Positions 55,987 through 64,000 of a stretch of 64,000 bases of DNA are shown here, in pieces. The number at the start of each line of letters is the position of its first letter. Within the stretch, counting starts at the first letter, position 1. The stretch comes from Acetobacter conturbans (GTDB taxonomy: Bacteria; Pseudomonadota; Alphaproteobacteria; Acetobacterales; Acetobacteraceae). Under the pieces are notes generated by a model. It searched no databases, was not told where the DNA came from, and saw nothing but the letters and a program-made list of their open reading frames with translations. The stretch is taken from the NCBI RefSeq assembly GCF_011516755.1, contig NZ_WOSY01000007.1, forward strand, positions 1 to 64,000, given 5' to 3'. A program made the translations under genes and the position numbers.

Positions 55987-56011
55987 GAAGCGCCTTTTCC
56001 CGCAGAACGGC

Positions 56012-56491
56012 TTATTCCGCCGCGACGTCCGCCACTTTCGCGTCGGTCAGCTTCACCACGTCAGCGGGAGAGATCCGCACGACAAACCCTTGATCGCCAG
56101 CATTGATGTAGACATGATCCTGATTCATGGCATCGTGAGAAATCACGAGGGGAATGGCCGTTTTCTGGCCGAAGGGACTCGTGCCGCCACCCTGATAGCC
56201 GGTCAGTTCATGCGCCTTTTCCGGACTCATCATGCGGGCATTACGTCCCCCGAAAAGCGCCGCGACCTTTTTCAGATTGAGCTTCTGATGAACGGGTGCG
56301 ACGACACAGGCGGCCTGTTTTTTGTCGATCTCGACAACCAGTGTTTTCAAGACGCTGTCCGGGCTTGAGCCGAGCGCCTCCGCCGCCTGCATACCGATCG
56401 GACCACCTTCCGGCGCATATGAATATTCATGCAGGCTGTAGGGAACGGTCTGCTTCGCAAGAAAAGCAGTCGCGGCAGTGTCCTTCGTCAC
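56012..56491 (-). CDS. ybaK: YbaK/EbsC-family aminoacyl-tRNA deacylase
   Basis: A 159-residue trans-editing enzyme that hydrolyses mischarged Cys-tRNA(Pro). Family marks are YEYAPEGGPIGMQAAEALG-like N-terminal sequence (HEYSYAPEGGPIG), LVVEIDKKQAACVVAP, and TGYQGGGTSPFGQKTAIPLV. The GTG start at 56491 has GGAG seven bases upstream. It follows mscS in the same direction by 153 bp. Confidence 0.93.
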   Translation of the reverse strand: MTKDTAATAFLAKQTVPYSLHEYSYAPEGGPIGMQAAEALGSSPDSVLKTLVVEIDKKQAACVVAPVHQKLNLKKVAALFGGRNARMMSPEKAHELTGYQGGGTSPFGQKTAIPLVISHDAMNQDHVYINAGDQGFVVRISPADVVKLTDAKVADVAAE

Positions 56492-56644
56492 ACTCTGTCT
56501 CCTGATCGGCGGCTATGCCTCAATGGACCCGTGTGGTGTCCCATGTGAGTTATGGGCACCACACCATTCCAGCCTGCATTTACCAACCCGTTCCCGGACA
56601 ATGAAGCGCAGTTTTTCACGCGACCACGGGACGAAATCTCTACT

Positions 56645-57808
56645 CTACGGATGGACCGGAGCGCCTTGCGGTCCGTCCGTGAGTTGCACGCAGTGCGGAT
56701 AGTCCTGCGTCGAAGCATGGGCGGAGAAACGGGCCTGCGGAAATGCCTCCGGGCAATTGTCACGAATCCAGACGATGATCTGCTCCCGGATGGCGCAGCG
56801 CAGATCCCAGCTTCTCACGGCCGTGCGGGCTCCGGCGGTGATGCGGATCATGATGGTCCTGTCGTTGGCATCCCCCACCTGCACGCTGAAATCCTTGCCG
56901 TTCCAGTCCGGACAGGCCTCGACGATCCCTTCCAGCTTTTTCCTGATCCGCTCAACGGGCGCCAGAAAATCGAGATAGAGATACACGGCGCCGATAAGTT
57001 CCGCGGAATTGTAGGTCCAGTTCTCGAACGGATTATCGAGGAAGTAAGAGAGCGGAATGATACGCCGCCGCTTGTCCCACGCACGCAGGACCACGAACGT
57101 GGAGTTGATCTCCTCCACCCATGTCCAGTCGCCGTTGAACGCAATCATGTCCCCCATACGGATGGGCTGCGTCACGGCAATCTGAGCGCCAGCGATCAGG
57201 TTGGTGAGAACCGAACGGGCGGCGAAACCGACGACGATGGAGGCCGCACCGGCCGAGGCCAGCAGACTGAGGCCATATTGCCGGACCGGCTCGAACGTCA
57301 TGAGCGCCGCGCCGATCGTCAGCACGGCAATGAGAGCCCCGGCGATCCGTTGCAGCAGCCTGACCTGAGTGAGGTGTTTTCTGCCGAGAATGTTTTCTTC
57401 GTGATTATCTCCCGCCGCATCGATCTGCTCGATATAGAGCGAAGCGGCGAGACGCGCGGACCGGCCCAGACTGAGACCCAGCGACAGCACGATGCAAACC
57501 GCCAGAAGATGGGCGATAGGCCCTGCAAGCCGCGGTGACATCTCCAGCGCGGGAATGGTCACGATCATGGCCACCGAGGCTACCGCGAGCTGCGCGGGAA
57601 ACCGGAGACTGACCGCACTCGTGCGGATAAAGGAACCGGAACGACGGCGACCTGGCACACGGGCCAGGCCGCGCCGGAGAATGAGGCCTGTAACGCCAGC
57701 AACGGCTGCGCCAAGAACGGCAAGGACAAACAGGGAGACGACGTTGGGGGGCAACCAGCCAAACCAGCCCTGCACAGTCAGCAAGGTTGAGAAAAATCTC
57801 TCCTTCAA
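56645..57808 (-). CDS. MscS-family mechanosensitive channel
   Basis: A 387-residue small-conductance-type channel. Hydrophobic spans lie at about 18-40, 60-80, 85-105 and 150-165; the pore helix and beta domain follow: AGAASIVVGFAARSVLTNLIAG, QIAVTQPIRMGDMIAFNGDW, and RRRIIPLSYFLDNPFENWTY. These channels release solutes during hypo-osmotic shock. A TTG at 57808 is used; AAGGAG inside the first codons is too close to serve it, and a later GTG is too far, so the start is unsure. Confidence 0.9.
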   Translation of the reverse strand: MKERFFSTLLTVQGWFGWLPPNVVSLFVLAVLGAAVAGVTGLILRRGLARVPGRRRSGSFIRTSAVSLRFPAQLAVASVAMIVTIPALEMSPRLAGPIAHLLAVCIVLSLGLSLGRSARLAASLYIEQIDAAGDNHEENILGRKHLTQVRLLQRIAGALIAVLTIGAALMTFEPVRQYGLSLLASAGAASIVVGFAARSVLTNLIAGAQIAVTQPIRMGDMIAFNGDWTWVEEINSTFVVLRAWDKRRRIIPLSYFLDNPFENWTYNSAELIGAVYLYLDFLAPVERIRKKLEGIVEACPDWNGKDFSVQVGDANDRTIMIRITAGARTAVRSWDLRCAIREQIIVWIRDNCPEAFPQARFSAHASTQDYPHCVQLTDGPQGAPVHP

Positions 57809-58070
57809 AAGTCCGTCCCTGTCCTTTCATGCGGAATCTGCAAACGCGAACAGGCAGACGAAGGGTCGCTTCGCCTGCTCTCTGATTCCGAAATGCCCTG
57901 CGGGTCGTCCCGCAACGGAGTATGGTGAAAAGCGCCAGAGGGAGGAGAAGTTCCTCCCGTTTCCACAGCCAGCCGGACGATGATCCGGTGAGGGAAGGCA
58001 CATGCCGTGAGGAGAGCAGTTTGCCTCCCCCGGATATGAAAGGACTATGCGTCCTTCAGTCAGCAACCCC

Positions 58071-58092
58071 GGACCGGGTTGAAACCCGGCCC
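58071..58092 (-). terminator. Hairpin after typA
   Basis: GGACCGGGTT (58071-58080) pairs with AACCCGGCCC (58083-58092), a 10-bp stem with one G-U pair and a 2-nt nominal loop, 11 bp after the typA stop. A T-run is lacking. Confidence 0.45.
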
Positions 58093-58102
58093 GTCATTGG
58101 TC

Positions 58103-59950
58103 TCAAACGGACTTTTTGGAACGGTCGTTTTTCTTACGCTCGTGCGGATCGAGGTAACGCTTACGCAGACGCACGGCAGACGGTGTGACTTCCACCAGTT
58201 CGTCGTCCTCGATGTAGGCAATCGCCTGCTCAAGGCTCATCTTGCGCGGCGGGATCAGCAGTAGAGCCTCATCCTTGCCAGCGGCACGGATGTTGGTCAG
58301 CTTCTTTTCACGAACCGCATTCACTTCGAGATCATTCTCACGGGAATGCTCGCCGATGATCATGCCGATATAGACTTTTTCGCCCGCACCCACGAACAGC
58401 GTGCCGCGATCCTGCAGGGAGAACAGCGAATACTGCGTGGTGGCGCCGTCTTCCGACGAGATCAGCGAGCCGTTGCGACGGCCTTCGATCGTACCGGCAT
58501 AAGGCTGATAGCCCGCGAACAGACGGTTCATGACGCCCGTGCCGCGCGTGTCGGTCAGGAACTCGCCGTGATAACCGATCAGGCCACGCGACGGGATGAT
58601 GAAGGTCAGACGCACCTTGTCGCCGCCGGACGGACGCATGTCCTGCATCTGGCCCTTACGGAGCGACATCTTCTCGACCACGACGCCTGAATAAGGCTCG
58701 TCCACGTCGATCAGAACCTCTTCGTAAGGCTCCTCACGCTCGCCGGTCTCTTCATTCGTGCGGAACAGCACGCGGGGACGACCGATGGTCAGCTCGAAGC
58801 CTTCACGACGCATCGTCTCGATAAGCACGCCAAGCTGAAGCTCGCCACGACCGGCGACCTCGAAGGCCTCGCTCTCGGGGCTTTCCGTCACGCGGATGGC
58901 GATGTTGCTTTCCGTCTCTTTGAACAGACGGTCACGGATCTGACGCGACGTCACCTTCTTGCCTTCACGACCGCCGAGAGGGCCATCGTTGATGCGGAAG
59001 GTCATGGACAGTGTCGGCGGATCGACCGGAATGGCCTTCAGGGCTTCGGTCACTTCCGGAGAAGCAATCGTTTCCGGGATCGTGGCGTCGGACAGACCGG
59101 CGACGGCGACGATGTCACCAGCCTCGACCTCATCCACCGACACGCGGTCGAGACCACGGAAGGACAGCAGCTTGGTCAGACGGCCTGTCTCGACAACGCT
59201 GCCATCTTCACGCAGCACGCGAACCGGCATGTTGACCTTCGCACGGCCCTGCTCGACACGACCCGTCAGCACGCGGCCGAGGAAGTTGTCGGACTCGAGG
59301 ATGGTCGCGATCATCGCGAACGGCTTGTCCTTGTCCACGTTCGGAGCCGGGACATGACGCAGCACGAGGTCGAACATCGGAGCAAGGTCCTTACGGGGCC
59401 CCTCGAGTTCAATGTCGGCCCAGCCCTGACGACCGGATGCATAGAGCATCGGGAAGTCGAGCTGCTCGTCATTCGCGCCAAGCGACGCAAACAGGTCGAA
59501 AATCTCGTTGTGGACTTCGTCCGGGCGGGCGTCGCTACGGTCGATCTTGTTGACCACGACGATCGGCTTCAGCCCACGGGCCAGCGCCTTGCCGACGACG
59601 AACTTCGTCTGCGGCAGCGCGCCTTCGGCGGCATCCACCAGCACGATCGCGCCGTCCACCATGCTCAGGATACGCTCGACCTCGCCGCCGAAATCGGCAT
59701 GGCCCGGCGTATCAATGATGTTGATGCGGGTGTCTTTCCACACGACGGACGTGCACTTGGCGAGAATGGTGATGCCACGCTCGCGCTCAAGGTCATTGCT
59801 ATCCATGGCGCGCTCAGCAACCTGCTGATGTTCATGGAACGAGCCGGACTGCTTGAGCAGTTCGTCAACAAGGGTGGTTTTACCATGATCGACGTGAGCG
59901 ATAATGGCGATGTTGCGAATATCCATCGTGGGGCGAGCCTGATCTTTCAT
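58103..59950 (-). CDS. typA: Ribosome-associated GTPase TypA/BipA
   Basis: A translational GTPase of about 607-615 residues used in ribosome assembly and stress adaptation. G1 [11 protein letters not shown]2/G3 ERGITIL and [15 protein letters not shown]4 [13 protein letters not shown] are intact, followed by domain II, the EF-G-like domains ([21 protein letters not shown]) and the TypA-specific C-terminal domain ([23 protein letters not shown]). ATG 59926 gives the canonical N-terminus [18 protein letters not shown] 59950, eight codons earlier, has ACAGG five bases upstream and is used here. Confidence 0.95.
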   Translation of the reverse strand: MKDQARPTMDIRNIAIIAHVDHGKTTLVDELLKQSGSFHEHQQVAERAMDSNDLERERGITILAKCTSVVWKDTRINIIDTPGHADFGGEVERILSMVDGAIVLVDAAEGALPQTKFVVGKALARGLKPIVVVNKIDRSDARPDEVHNEIFDLFASLGANDEQLDFPMLYASGRQGWADIELEGPRKDLAPMFDLVLRHVPAPNVDKDKPFAMIATILESDNFLGRVLTGRVEQGRAKVNMPVRVLREDGSVVETGRLTKLLSFRGLDRVSVDEVEAGDIVAVAGLSDATIPETIASPEVTEALKAIPVDPPTLSMTFRINDGPLGGREGKKVTSRQIRDRLFKETESNIAIRVTESPESEAFEVAGRGELQLGVLIETMRREGFELTIGRPRVLFRTNEETGEREEPYEEVLIDVDEPYSGVVVEKMSLRKGQMQDMRPSGGDKVRLTFIIPSRGLIGYHGEFLTDTRGTGVMNRLFAGYQPYAGTIEGRRNGSLISSEDGATTQYSLFSLQDRGTLFVGAGEKVYIGMIIGEHSRENDLEVNAVREKKLTNIRAAGKDEALLLIPPRKMSLEQAIAYIEDDELVEVTPSAVRLRKRYLDPHERKKNDRSKKSV

Positions 59951-60125
59951 GCGTACCTGTCCGCCGCTGACAGCAAGAAGCGTGCAGCAGACACCTGTTA
60001 ATGGCAGTCCATAGAGGGCAGCGGCGCGGATTGCACGCGAAACTTCGCGGGAGAGGGCCTGTTGACGCGGATCTGACACGCGCGGAAGGTCAGGAAGGTG
60101 GCGCCTCCCCGCTCTGACCTGTCGA

Positions 60126-61046
60126 TCAGGCCGGTAACATCATGAGGCCCTGCGGCATACCCGGAGTCTCGACGCGAAAGCAGAAAACTGCCCCGTTCAG
60201 GGGTTCGTCTTCACGTTCGGCGACCGAAAGTCCCTTGCACGCCGTGGTCACGAAGACCGTGCGCAGATCGTCCCCGCCAAACGCCGCCTTGGTCACGTTG
60301 CTGGCCGGGATCGGCACGGGCGCGAGGCGGGTACCATCAGGCGCGAACCGCTCAAGACGATGACCGCCCCAGATTCCCACCCAGAGCGTCCCTGCGCTGT
60401 CGATCGTCAGGCCGTCCGGCGCGCCCTCCTCTATTTCTGCGAAAATCCGGGGGGGCGCCAGCGTTCCATCCGGTAGGATATCGAACGCATAAATGAGACC
60501 CAGTGCCGATTCGCAGTGATAGAGGGTCTGGCAGTCCGGGGAGACCGCCGGACCGTTGCTGATCGTGTAGCCGGTATGATGCTGGCGCAGCGAAAGGTCG
60601 TCCTCAAGAGTATAGAGGGAGCCCAGCGGGAGCTCCTCCCCGTCATCCATTGTCCCGAACCACAGGCGACCAGCACCATCCACGTGGGCGTCGTTCAGCC
60701 GTGTACGGGCATTATCCTGCTCGACCGGCATGATCGGCACGACCTCTCCGACCGAAGGATCGCAGAGGTAAAGCCCGTCCTCCATGCCGCACAGCAGACC
60801 GCCATCCTGTTTGGGCACGATAAAAGTGGGGCGACGCGGCACATGCAGCGTCAGCGTTTTGCCGTCAGACGGGCTGTAGCGGTGGAGCGTGCGACTCAGG
60901 ATATCCACAAAATAGAAAGCCTGCTCAGCTTCGCTCCAGACGGGCCCTTCTCCGAGTTTTGCGTGCAAATTCCACACACTAACCGCCTCATTGAGGGGCG
61001 CATGCGTGGCCACGAATGGCCTGGCTGAAGGAATGGAATGAATCAT
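60126..61046 (-). CDS. SMP-30/gluconolactonase-family protein
   Basis: A 306-residue six-bladed propeller. The metal-ligand positions of the family are visible: Glu in KLGEGPVWSE (about 32), Asn in RLNDAHVDGAGRLWFGTMD, Asn in ISNGPAVSPD and Asp in GAPDGLTIDSAGTLWVG. Members hydrolyse sugar lactones such as gluconolactone, which fits an acetic acid bacterium, but substrate is inferred. ATG 61046 has GGAG eight bases upstream. It is divergent from feoA. Confidence 0.9.
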   Translation of the reverse strand: MIHSIPSARPFVATHAPLNEAVSVWNLHAKLGEGPVWSEAEQAFYFVDILSRTLHRYSPSDGKTLTLHVPRRPTFIVPKQDGGLLCGMEDGLYLCDPSVGEVVPIMPVEQDNARTRLNDAHVDGAGRLWFGTMDDGEELPLGSLYTLEDDLSLRQHHTGYTISNGPAVSPDCQTLYHCESALGLIYAFDILPDGTLAPPRIFAEIEEGAPDGLTIDSAGTLWVGIWGGHRLERFAPDGTRLAPVPIPASNVTKAAFGGDDLRTVFVTTACKGLSVAEREDEPLNGAVFCFRVETPGMPQGLMMLPA

Positions 61047-61150
61047 CTGCTCGTCTCCGAAACACACAACGCTCCCCTGCCGGACAAGGTTGCCCCATCA
61101 TTTATACGGGATTTGATGAAAACATTCGAACATGGACAGCGGTGCAGATA

Positions 61151-61169
61151 GGAAATAGGTATCATTCGC
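61151..61169. promoter_or_regulatory. Candidate Fur box upstream of feoA
   Basis: Read on the minus strand, GCGAATGATACCTATTTCC matches the classical 19-bp Fur consensus at 12 of 19 positions, including the run AATGATA. It lies 30 bp upstream of the feoA ATG, where repression of ferrous iron uptake would be expected. Confidence 0.4.
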
Positions 61170-61198
61170 AATCAGTGACAGGCCAACAGGAGCCCCTC

Positions 61199-61438
61199 AT
61201 GCGCCTGGACGAGCTTTCGGCCGGAATGAACGCCGTCATCGACCATATCGAAACCCGTACCGCCGATGACATCGTGGCGCGACGGCTGGGGGAACTCGGC
61301 TTCGTTCCCGGGGAACCCGTGAAAGTCGTGGCGGTCGGCCCTTTCGGCGGTGATCCGATGGCTGTGAAAATCGGCTTTACACGCTTCGCTCTGCGCCGCA
61401 CCGAGGCTGCCCGCGTCATCCTGAAGGAGCGTGCGTAG
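61199..61438 (+). CDS. feoA: Ferrous iron transport protein A
   Basis: A 79-residue SH3-like protein that supports FeoB. RRLGELGFVPGEPVKVVAVGPFGGDPMAVKIG is the typical FeoA core and FALRRTEAARVIL the C-terminal end. AGGAG stands six bases before the ATG; a longer frame from 61016 overlaps the divergent gene and is rejected. The feoB ATG follows four bases after the stop. Confidence 0.95.
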   Translation: MRLDELSAGMNAVIDHIETRTADDIVARRLGELGFVPGEPVKVVAVGPFGGDPMAVKIGFTRFALRRTEAARVILKERA

Positions 61439-61442
61439 GACC

Positions 61443-63305
61443 ATGGACGCAATGGTCGAGACCCTCCCCCTCCGGGCCGCGCTCGTCGGCAATCCGAACT
61501 GCGGCAAGACCTCCCTGTTCAACCAACTGACGGGCAGCCGCCAGAAAGTCGCCAACTATGCTGGCGTCACCGTCGAGCGGAAAGAAGGACGGCTGACCAC
61601 ACCGGCAGGCAGAGCCGTGCGGCTGCTTGACCTGCCGGGCGCCTACAGTCTGGAGGCCACGAGTCCCGACGAGGCTGTGACCCGCGATGTCTGTGCCGGG
61701 CGCTACAGGGGCGAAGCGGCTCCCGAGCTTTTGATCTGTGTGCTGGATGCCACAAATCTGCGGCTGCATCTGCGCTTTGGACTGGAAGTCTGCCGCCTCG
61801 GCCGTCCGACAATCATCGTTCTGAACATGCTGGACGCCGCGGAAAAGGAAGGTCTGAAGATAGACCTGCCCCGGCTCGCCGCCGAACTTGGAACGCCGGT
61901 GGTAGGGGTGGTGGCAATCCGCAAGAACGGCGCCGCCGATCTGCTGGCGTTGCTCGACAACCCACCCGTTATGCCGCCTGTCCTGCGGGAAGCAGATGGT
62001 GGTGATATTCATGCGACCGTAAGGCGGCTTCTCACAGAGTGCGTGACACGGCCCGCCGTCGCGTCCGAAGCTCTGGAAGACCGGCTGGATCGCTGGGTGC
62101 TGCACCCTGTCTGGGGGCTGGTGATCCTCCTTGCCCTGATGTTCGTCATGTTTCAGGCCGTGTTCTCCTGGGCACAGCCACCGATGGACGCCATCGAAAG
62201 CGGCATGACGGCCTTCGGGGAACTGATCCGCTCGCTCCTGCCCGCAGGCCTGATCCGCAGCCTGCTGGTGGACGGCATTCTCGCAGGCGCGGGCACTGTC
62301 GTGGTTTTCCTACCCCAGATCCTGATTCTCTTCCTCTGGATTCTGGTGCTGGAAGAGTCGGGATATCTTCCGCGTGCGGCCTTCCTCCTCGACAGGGTCA
62401 TGGCCTCCGCCGGACTGTCCGGGCGCTCCTTCATTCCACTTCTGTCCAGCTTCGCCTGCGCGGTGCCGGGAATCATGGCCACGCGCACGATCCAGAACCC
62501 GCGCGACCGTCTTGTGACGATCCTGATCGCGCCCCTGATGACCTGCTCGGCCCGGCTGCCCGTCTATGCCCTGCTGATCTCCGCCTTCATTCCCAAACGC
62601 CTTGTCGGCGGCGTGTTCAACCAGCAGGGACTGGTGCTGTTCGGACTTTATATGGTCGGAATTGGCAGCGGGCTGGCCGTGGCGTGGGCCATGAAGCGCC
62701 GGGAAGTGACCACGGAGCACCCGCTCCTGATGGAACTGCCCGCCTATCGCCTGCCCAGCCTGCGCGATCTGGTTCTCGGCCTGTGGCAGAGGGCTGTCAT
62801 CTTCCTCTCCCGCGTGGGCACGATCATCGTCACGCTGAGCGTTCTGCTCTGGGCGCTGTCCAGCTTCCCCGCGCCGCCCGCTGGCGCAACCGGCGCACCG
62901 ATCGACTACAGCCTTGCCGGACGGCTCGGCCATCTGATGCTGCCTCTGTTCGCGCCCATCGGATTTACATGGCAGATCTGCGTTGCCCTGATTCCAGGAC
63001 TGGCGGCCCGTGAAGTCGCCGTCAGCGCCCTTGCAACGGTGTATGCTGTCGGGGGTTCAGAAACCGACGCCGCCTCGCAGCTCACGCCGATTCTATCGAG
63101 CCAGTGGAGTCTGGCGACGGCCCTGTCTCTGCTGGCGTGGTATGTTTATGCGCCCCAGTGCTTCGCGACGCTGGCCGTTATCCGCCGCGAAACCGGTGGG
63201 TGGAAGGTCGTCGCGCAGACTGCGGGTTATCTGTTTGGACTGGCGTATCTGGCCTCGTTCCTGACGTGGCGGATCGCCCTGGCACTGGGATGGGGGCCAT
63301 CATGA
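61443..63305 (+). CDS. feoB: Ferrous iron transporter B
   Basis: A 620-residue inner-membrane Fe2+ transporter with an N-terminal G domain: G1 GNPNCGKTSLFN (about 16-27), G2/YAGVTVERKEG, G3 DLPGAYSL, G4-like LNMLD. Two gate regions with the conserved Cys follow: LSSFACAVPGIMATRTIQ and TWQICVALIPGLAAREVAV, plus about eight spans. At 620 residues it is shorter than the 770-residue E. coli protein because the cytoplasmic linker is brief. It overlaps the next small gene by four bases. Confidence 0.96.
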   Translation: MDAMVETLPLRAALVGNPNCGKTSLFNQLTGSRQKVANYAGVTVERKEGRLTTPAGRAVRLLDLPGAYSLEATSPDEAVTRDVCAGRYRGEAAPELLICVLDATNLRLHLRFGLEVCRLGRPTIIVLNMLDAAEKEGLKIDLPRLAAELGTPVVGVVAIRKNGAADLLALLDNPPVMPPVLREADGGDIHATVRRLLTECVTRPAVASEALEDRLDRWVLHPVWGLVILLALMFVMFQAVFSWAQPPMDAIESGMTAFGELIRSLLPAGLIRSLLVDGILAGAGTVVVFLPQILILFLWILVLEESGYLPRAAFLLDRVMASAGLSGRSFIPLLSSFACAVPGIMATRTIQNPRDRLVTILIAPLMTCSARLPVYALLISAFIPKRLVGGVFNQQGLVLFGLYMVGIGSGLAVAWAMKRREVTTEHPLLMELPAYRLPSLRDLVLGLWQRAVIFLSRVGTIIVTLSVLLWALSSFPAPPAGATGAPIDYSLAGRLGHLMLPLFAPIGFTWQICVALIPGLAAREVAVSALATVYAVGGSETDAASQLTPILSSQWSLATALSLLAWYVYAPQCFATLAVIRRETGGWKVVAQTAGYLFGLAYLASFLTWRIALALGWGPS

Positions 63306-63532
63306 TTGAAGCTCTGATTGTCGGGCTGCTTGTTGTCGCCTGCGGGCTGTACTGGCTCGGCCGGGTAGCCCCTTCCGCGACGCGGGGACTCTGGCGCGGA
63401 TTCGGCAGGACGTTGCAGGTGATTCACGCTCCGTCCTCACTCCAGATGGCCGTCGCGGGGCGCGCCACCGCCGCTCCACAAGGAGGTTGTGGCGGGTGCA
63501 AAGGATGCGACAAGAACGGCGGCTGTCACTGA
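63302..63532 (+). CDS. FeoB-associated Cys-rich small membrane protein
   Basis: A 76-residue protein whose ATG overlaps the feoB stop (ATGA). One span at about residues 3-20 (ALIVGLLVVACGLYWLG) is followed by a basic region and a cysteine-rich tail, GGCGGCKGCDKNGGCH, with four Cys and a terminal His that could bind iron or a cluster. It resembles FeoB-associated Cys-rich membrane proteins and takes the place of FeoC in this operon; that role is inferred from position. Confidence 0.85.
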   Translation: MIEALIVGLLVVACGLYWLGRVAPSATRGLWRGFGRTLQVIHAPSSLQMAVAGRATAAPQGGCGGCKGCDKNGGCH

Positions 63533-63579
63533 CGCCAGCCTTGGCGGGTCGGCTGTTTTCCAAAAACAGGTGAACCCTT

Positions 63580-64000
63580 ATGCGATCCCGTGGGGTTGAA
63601 AACGCGCCCCACGAACGGCAAACCTGCACCGCATCGCGTGCGGCACGCCATCACATCCAGCCGGCCACGCAGACTGCCCCACGGTACAAAGATCTGCCTC
63701 GCATGCCGGCCTCGGGATACTATCGCAATGACATTGACGGGCTTCGTGCGCTCGCGATCACGGCTGTCGTCATCTATCATGTCTTCCCCCGTGCGCTTCC
63801 GGGCGGTTTTTGCGGCGTCGATGTGTTTTTCGTCATTTCGGGCTTTCTCATCACCGGACAGTTCAGTCGCCGTGAAATCGGCCTGACTGCGTTTTATGCG
63901 CGACGAGTCCGACGCCTCGCCCCGGCGCTCCTCTGCGTCCTGCTCGGCACGCTGCTGCTCGGAACATTCGTTCTTCTGCCGAATGAACTGAGCGCCCTCG
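63580..64000 (+). CDS. Acyltransferase-3 (OafA/YrhL-like) membrane protein, 3' part outside window
   Basis: A frame from ATG 63580 (AGGTGAA upstream) runs off the window after 140 codons. After a 45-residue basic leader comes the family start YYRNDIDGLRALAITAVVIYH with the catalytic-region Arg and His, then GGFCGVDVFFVISGFLITGQ and FYARRVRRLAPALLCVLL. Such enzymes O-acetylate LPS O-antigen, peptidoglycan or other sugars; members with this layout often carry a C-terminal SGNH domain, which cannot be checked here. Confidence 0.9.
   Translation, partial: MRSRGVENAPHERQTCTASRAARHHIQPATQTAPRYKDLPRMPASGYYRNDIDGLRALAITAVVIYHVFPRALPGGFCGVDVFFVISGFLITGQFSRREIGLTAFYARRVRRLAPALLCVLLGTLLLGTFVLLPNELSAL

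Noticed and set aside
62039-63013. 324-codon plus-strand frame
   Set aside because: Out-of-frame shadow inside feoB, whose G domain and gate motifs read through without interruption.
1-64000. tRNA, rRNA, CRISPR, phage or defence genes
   Set aside because: No T-loop plus acceptor pairs, no regularly spaced direct repeats, and no integrase, nuclease or toxin-antitoxin motifs were seen.

Overview
The window is a GC-rich (about 58-60% by eye), densely coded bacterial chromosome segment with no tRNA, rRNA, CRISPR array or intact insertion sequence that I can see. The gene content (cytochrome bd operon with CydDC, heme A synthase, Irr/Fur-type iron genes, DciA next to mutY, alphaproteobacterial-type uracil-DNA glycosylase, OpgC) points to an alphaproteobacterium, most likely an acetic acid bacterium (Acetobacteraceae). 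That placement is inference; no ribosomal marker is present.

Layout. 1-2664: 3'-partial gene (minus) for a huge Ser/Thr/Ala/Gly-rich repeat protein without cysteine or signal peptide, followed by an AT-rich intergenic stretch. 3.1-6.0 kb: mutY-unknown-hemH operon (minus), divergent from a dciA-like gene. 6.7-9.4 kb: small ORF, succinate-semialdehyde-type dehydrogenase, GT25 glycosyltransferase. 9.5-11.7 kb: large-subunit catalase. 11.8-18.3 kb: a six-gene cytochrome bd operon (cydD-cydC-cydA-cydB-cydX-like-32-codon membrane microprotein). 18.7-26.9 kb: P450, FUSC-family exporter, apt, hybrid histidine kinase, Bcr/CflA efflux pump. 27-29 kb: TVP38-like membrane protein and ctaA. 29.1-29.2 kb: a 142-bp element bounded by 20-bp inverted repeats. 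29.3-33.0 kb: glycoamylase-domain hydrolase, SGNH hydrolase and OpgC, a likely periplasmic-glucan tailoring set. 33-46 kb: mrp, ispE, EamA transporter, lytic transglycosylase, uracil-DNA glycosylase, TPR protein, ICMT-like methyltransferase, HbpS/GlcG plus MFS pair, purU. 46-51 kb: gene-poor stretch, Tat-type esterase, secreted unknown, D-aminoacylase-like amidohydrolase, membrane unknown. 51.4-55.3 kb: leuB and two tandem paralogous polytopic proteins. 55.4-61 kb: tag, ybaK, mscS, typA, SMP-30. 61.2-63.5 kb: feoA-feoB-Cys-rich small protein. 63.6 kb to the end: 5' part of an acyltransferase-3 gene.

Respiration and iron/heme is the most coherent theme: hemH, ctaA, the cyd operon, catalase and feo all lie here, though not as one operon. 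Most of the window is housekeeping. The most interesting items are the two extra small proteins in the cyd operon, the glucan-tailoring cluster, the inverted-repeat element, and the tandem GT-C-like paralogs. I found no defence island, phage or clearly unprecedented multi-gene system.
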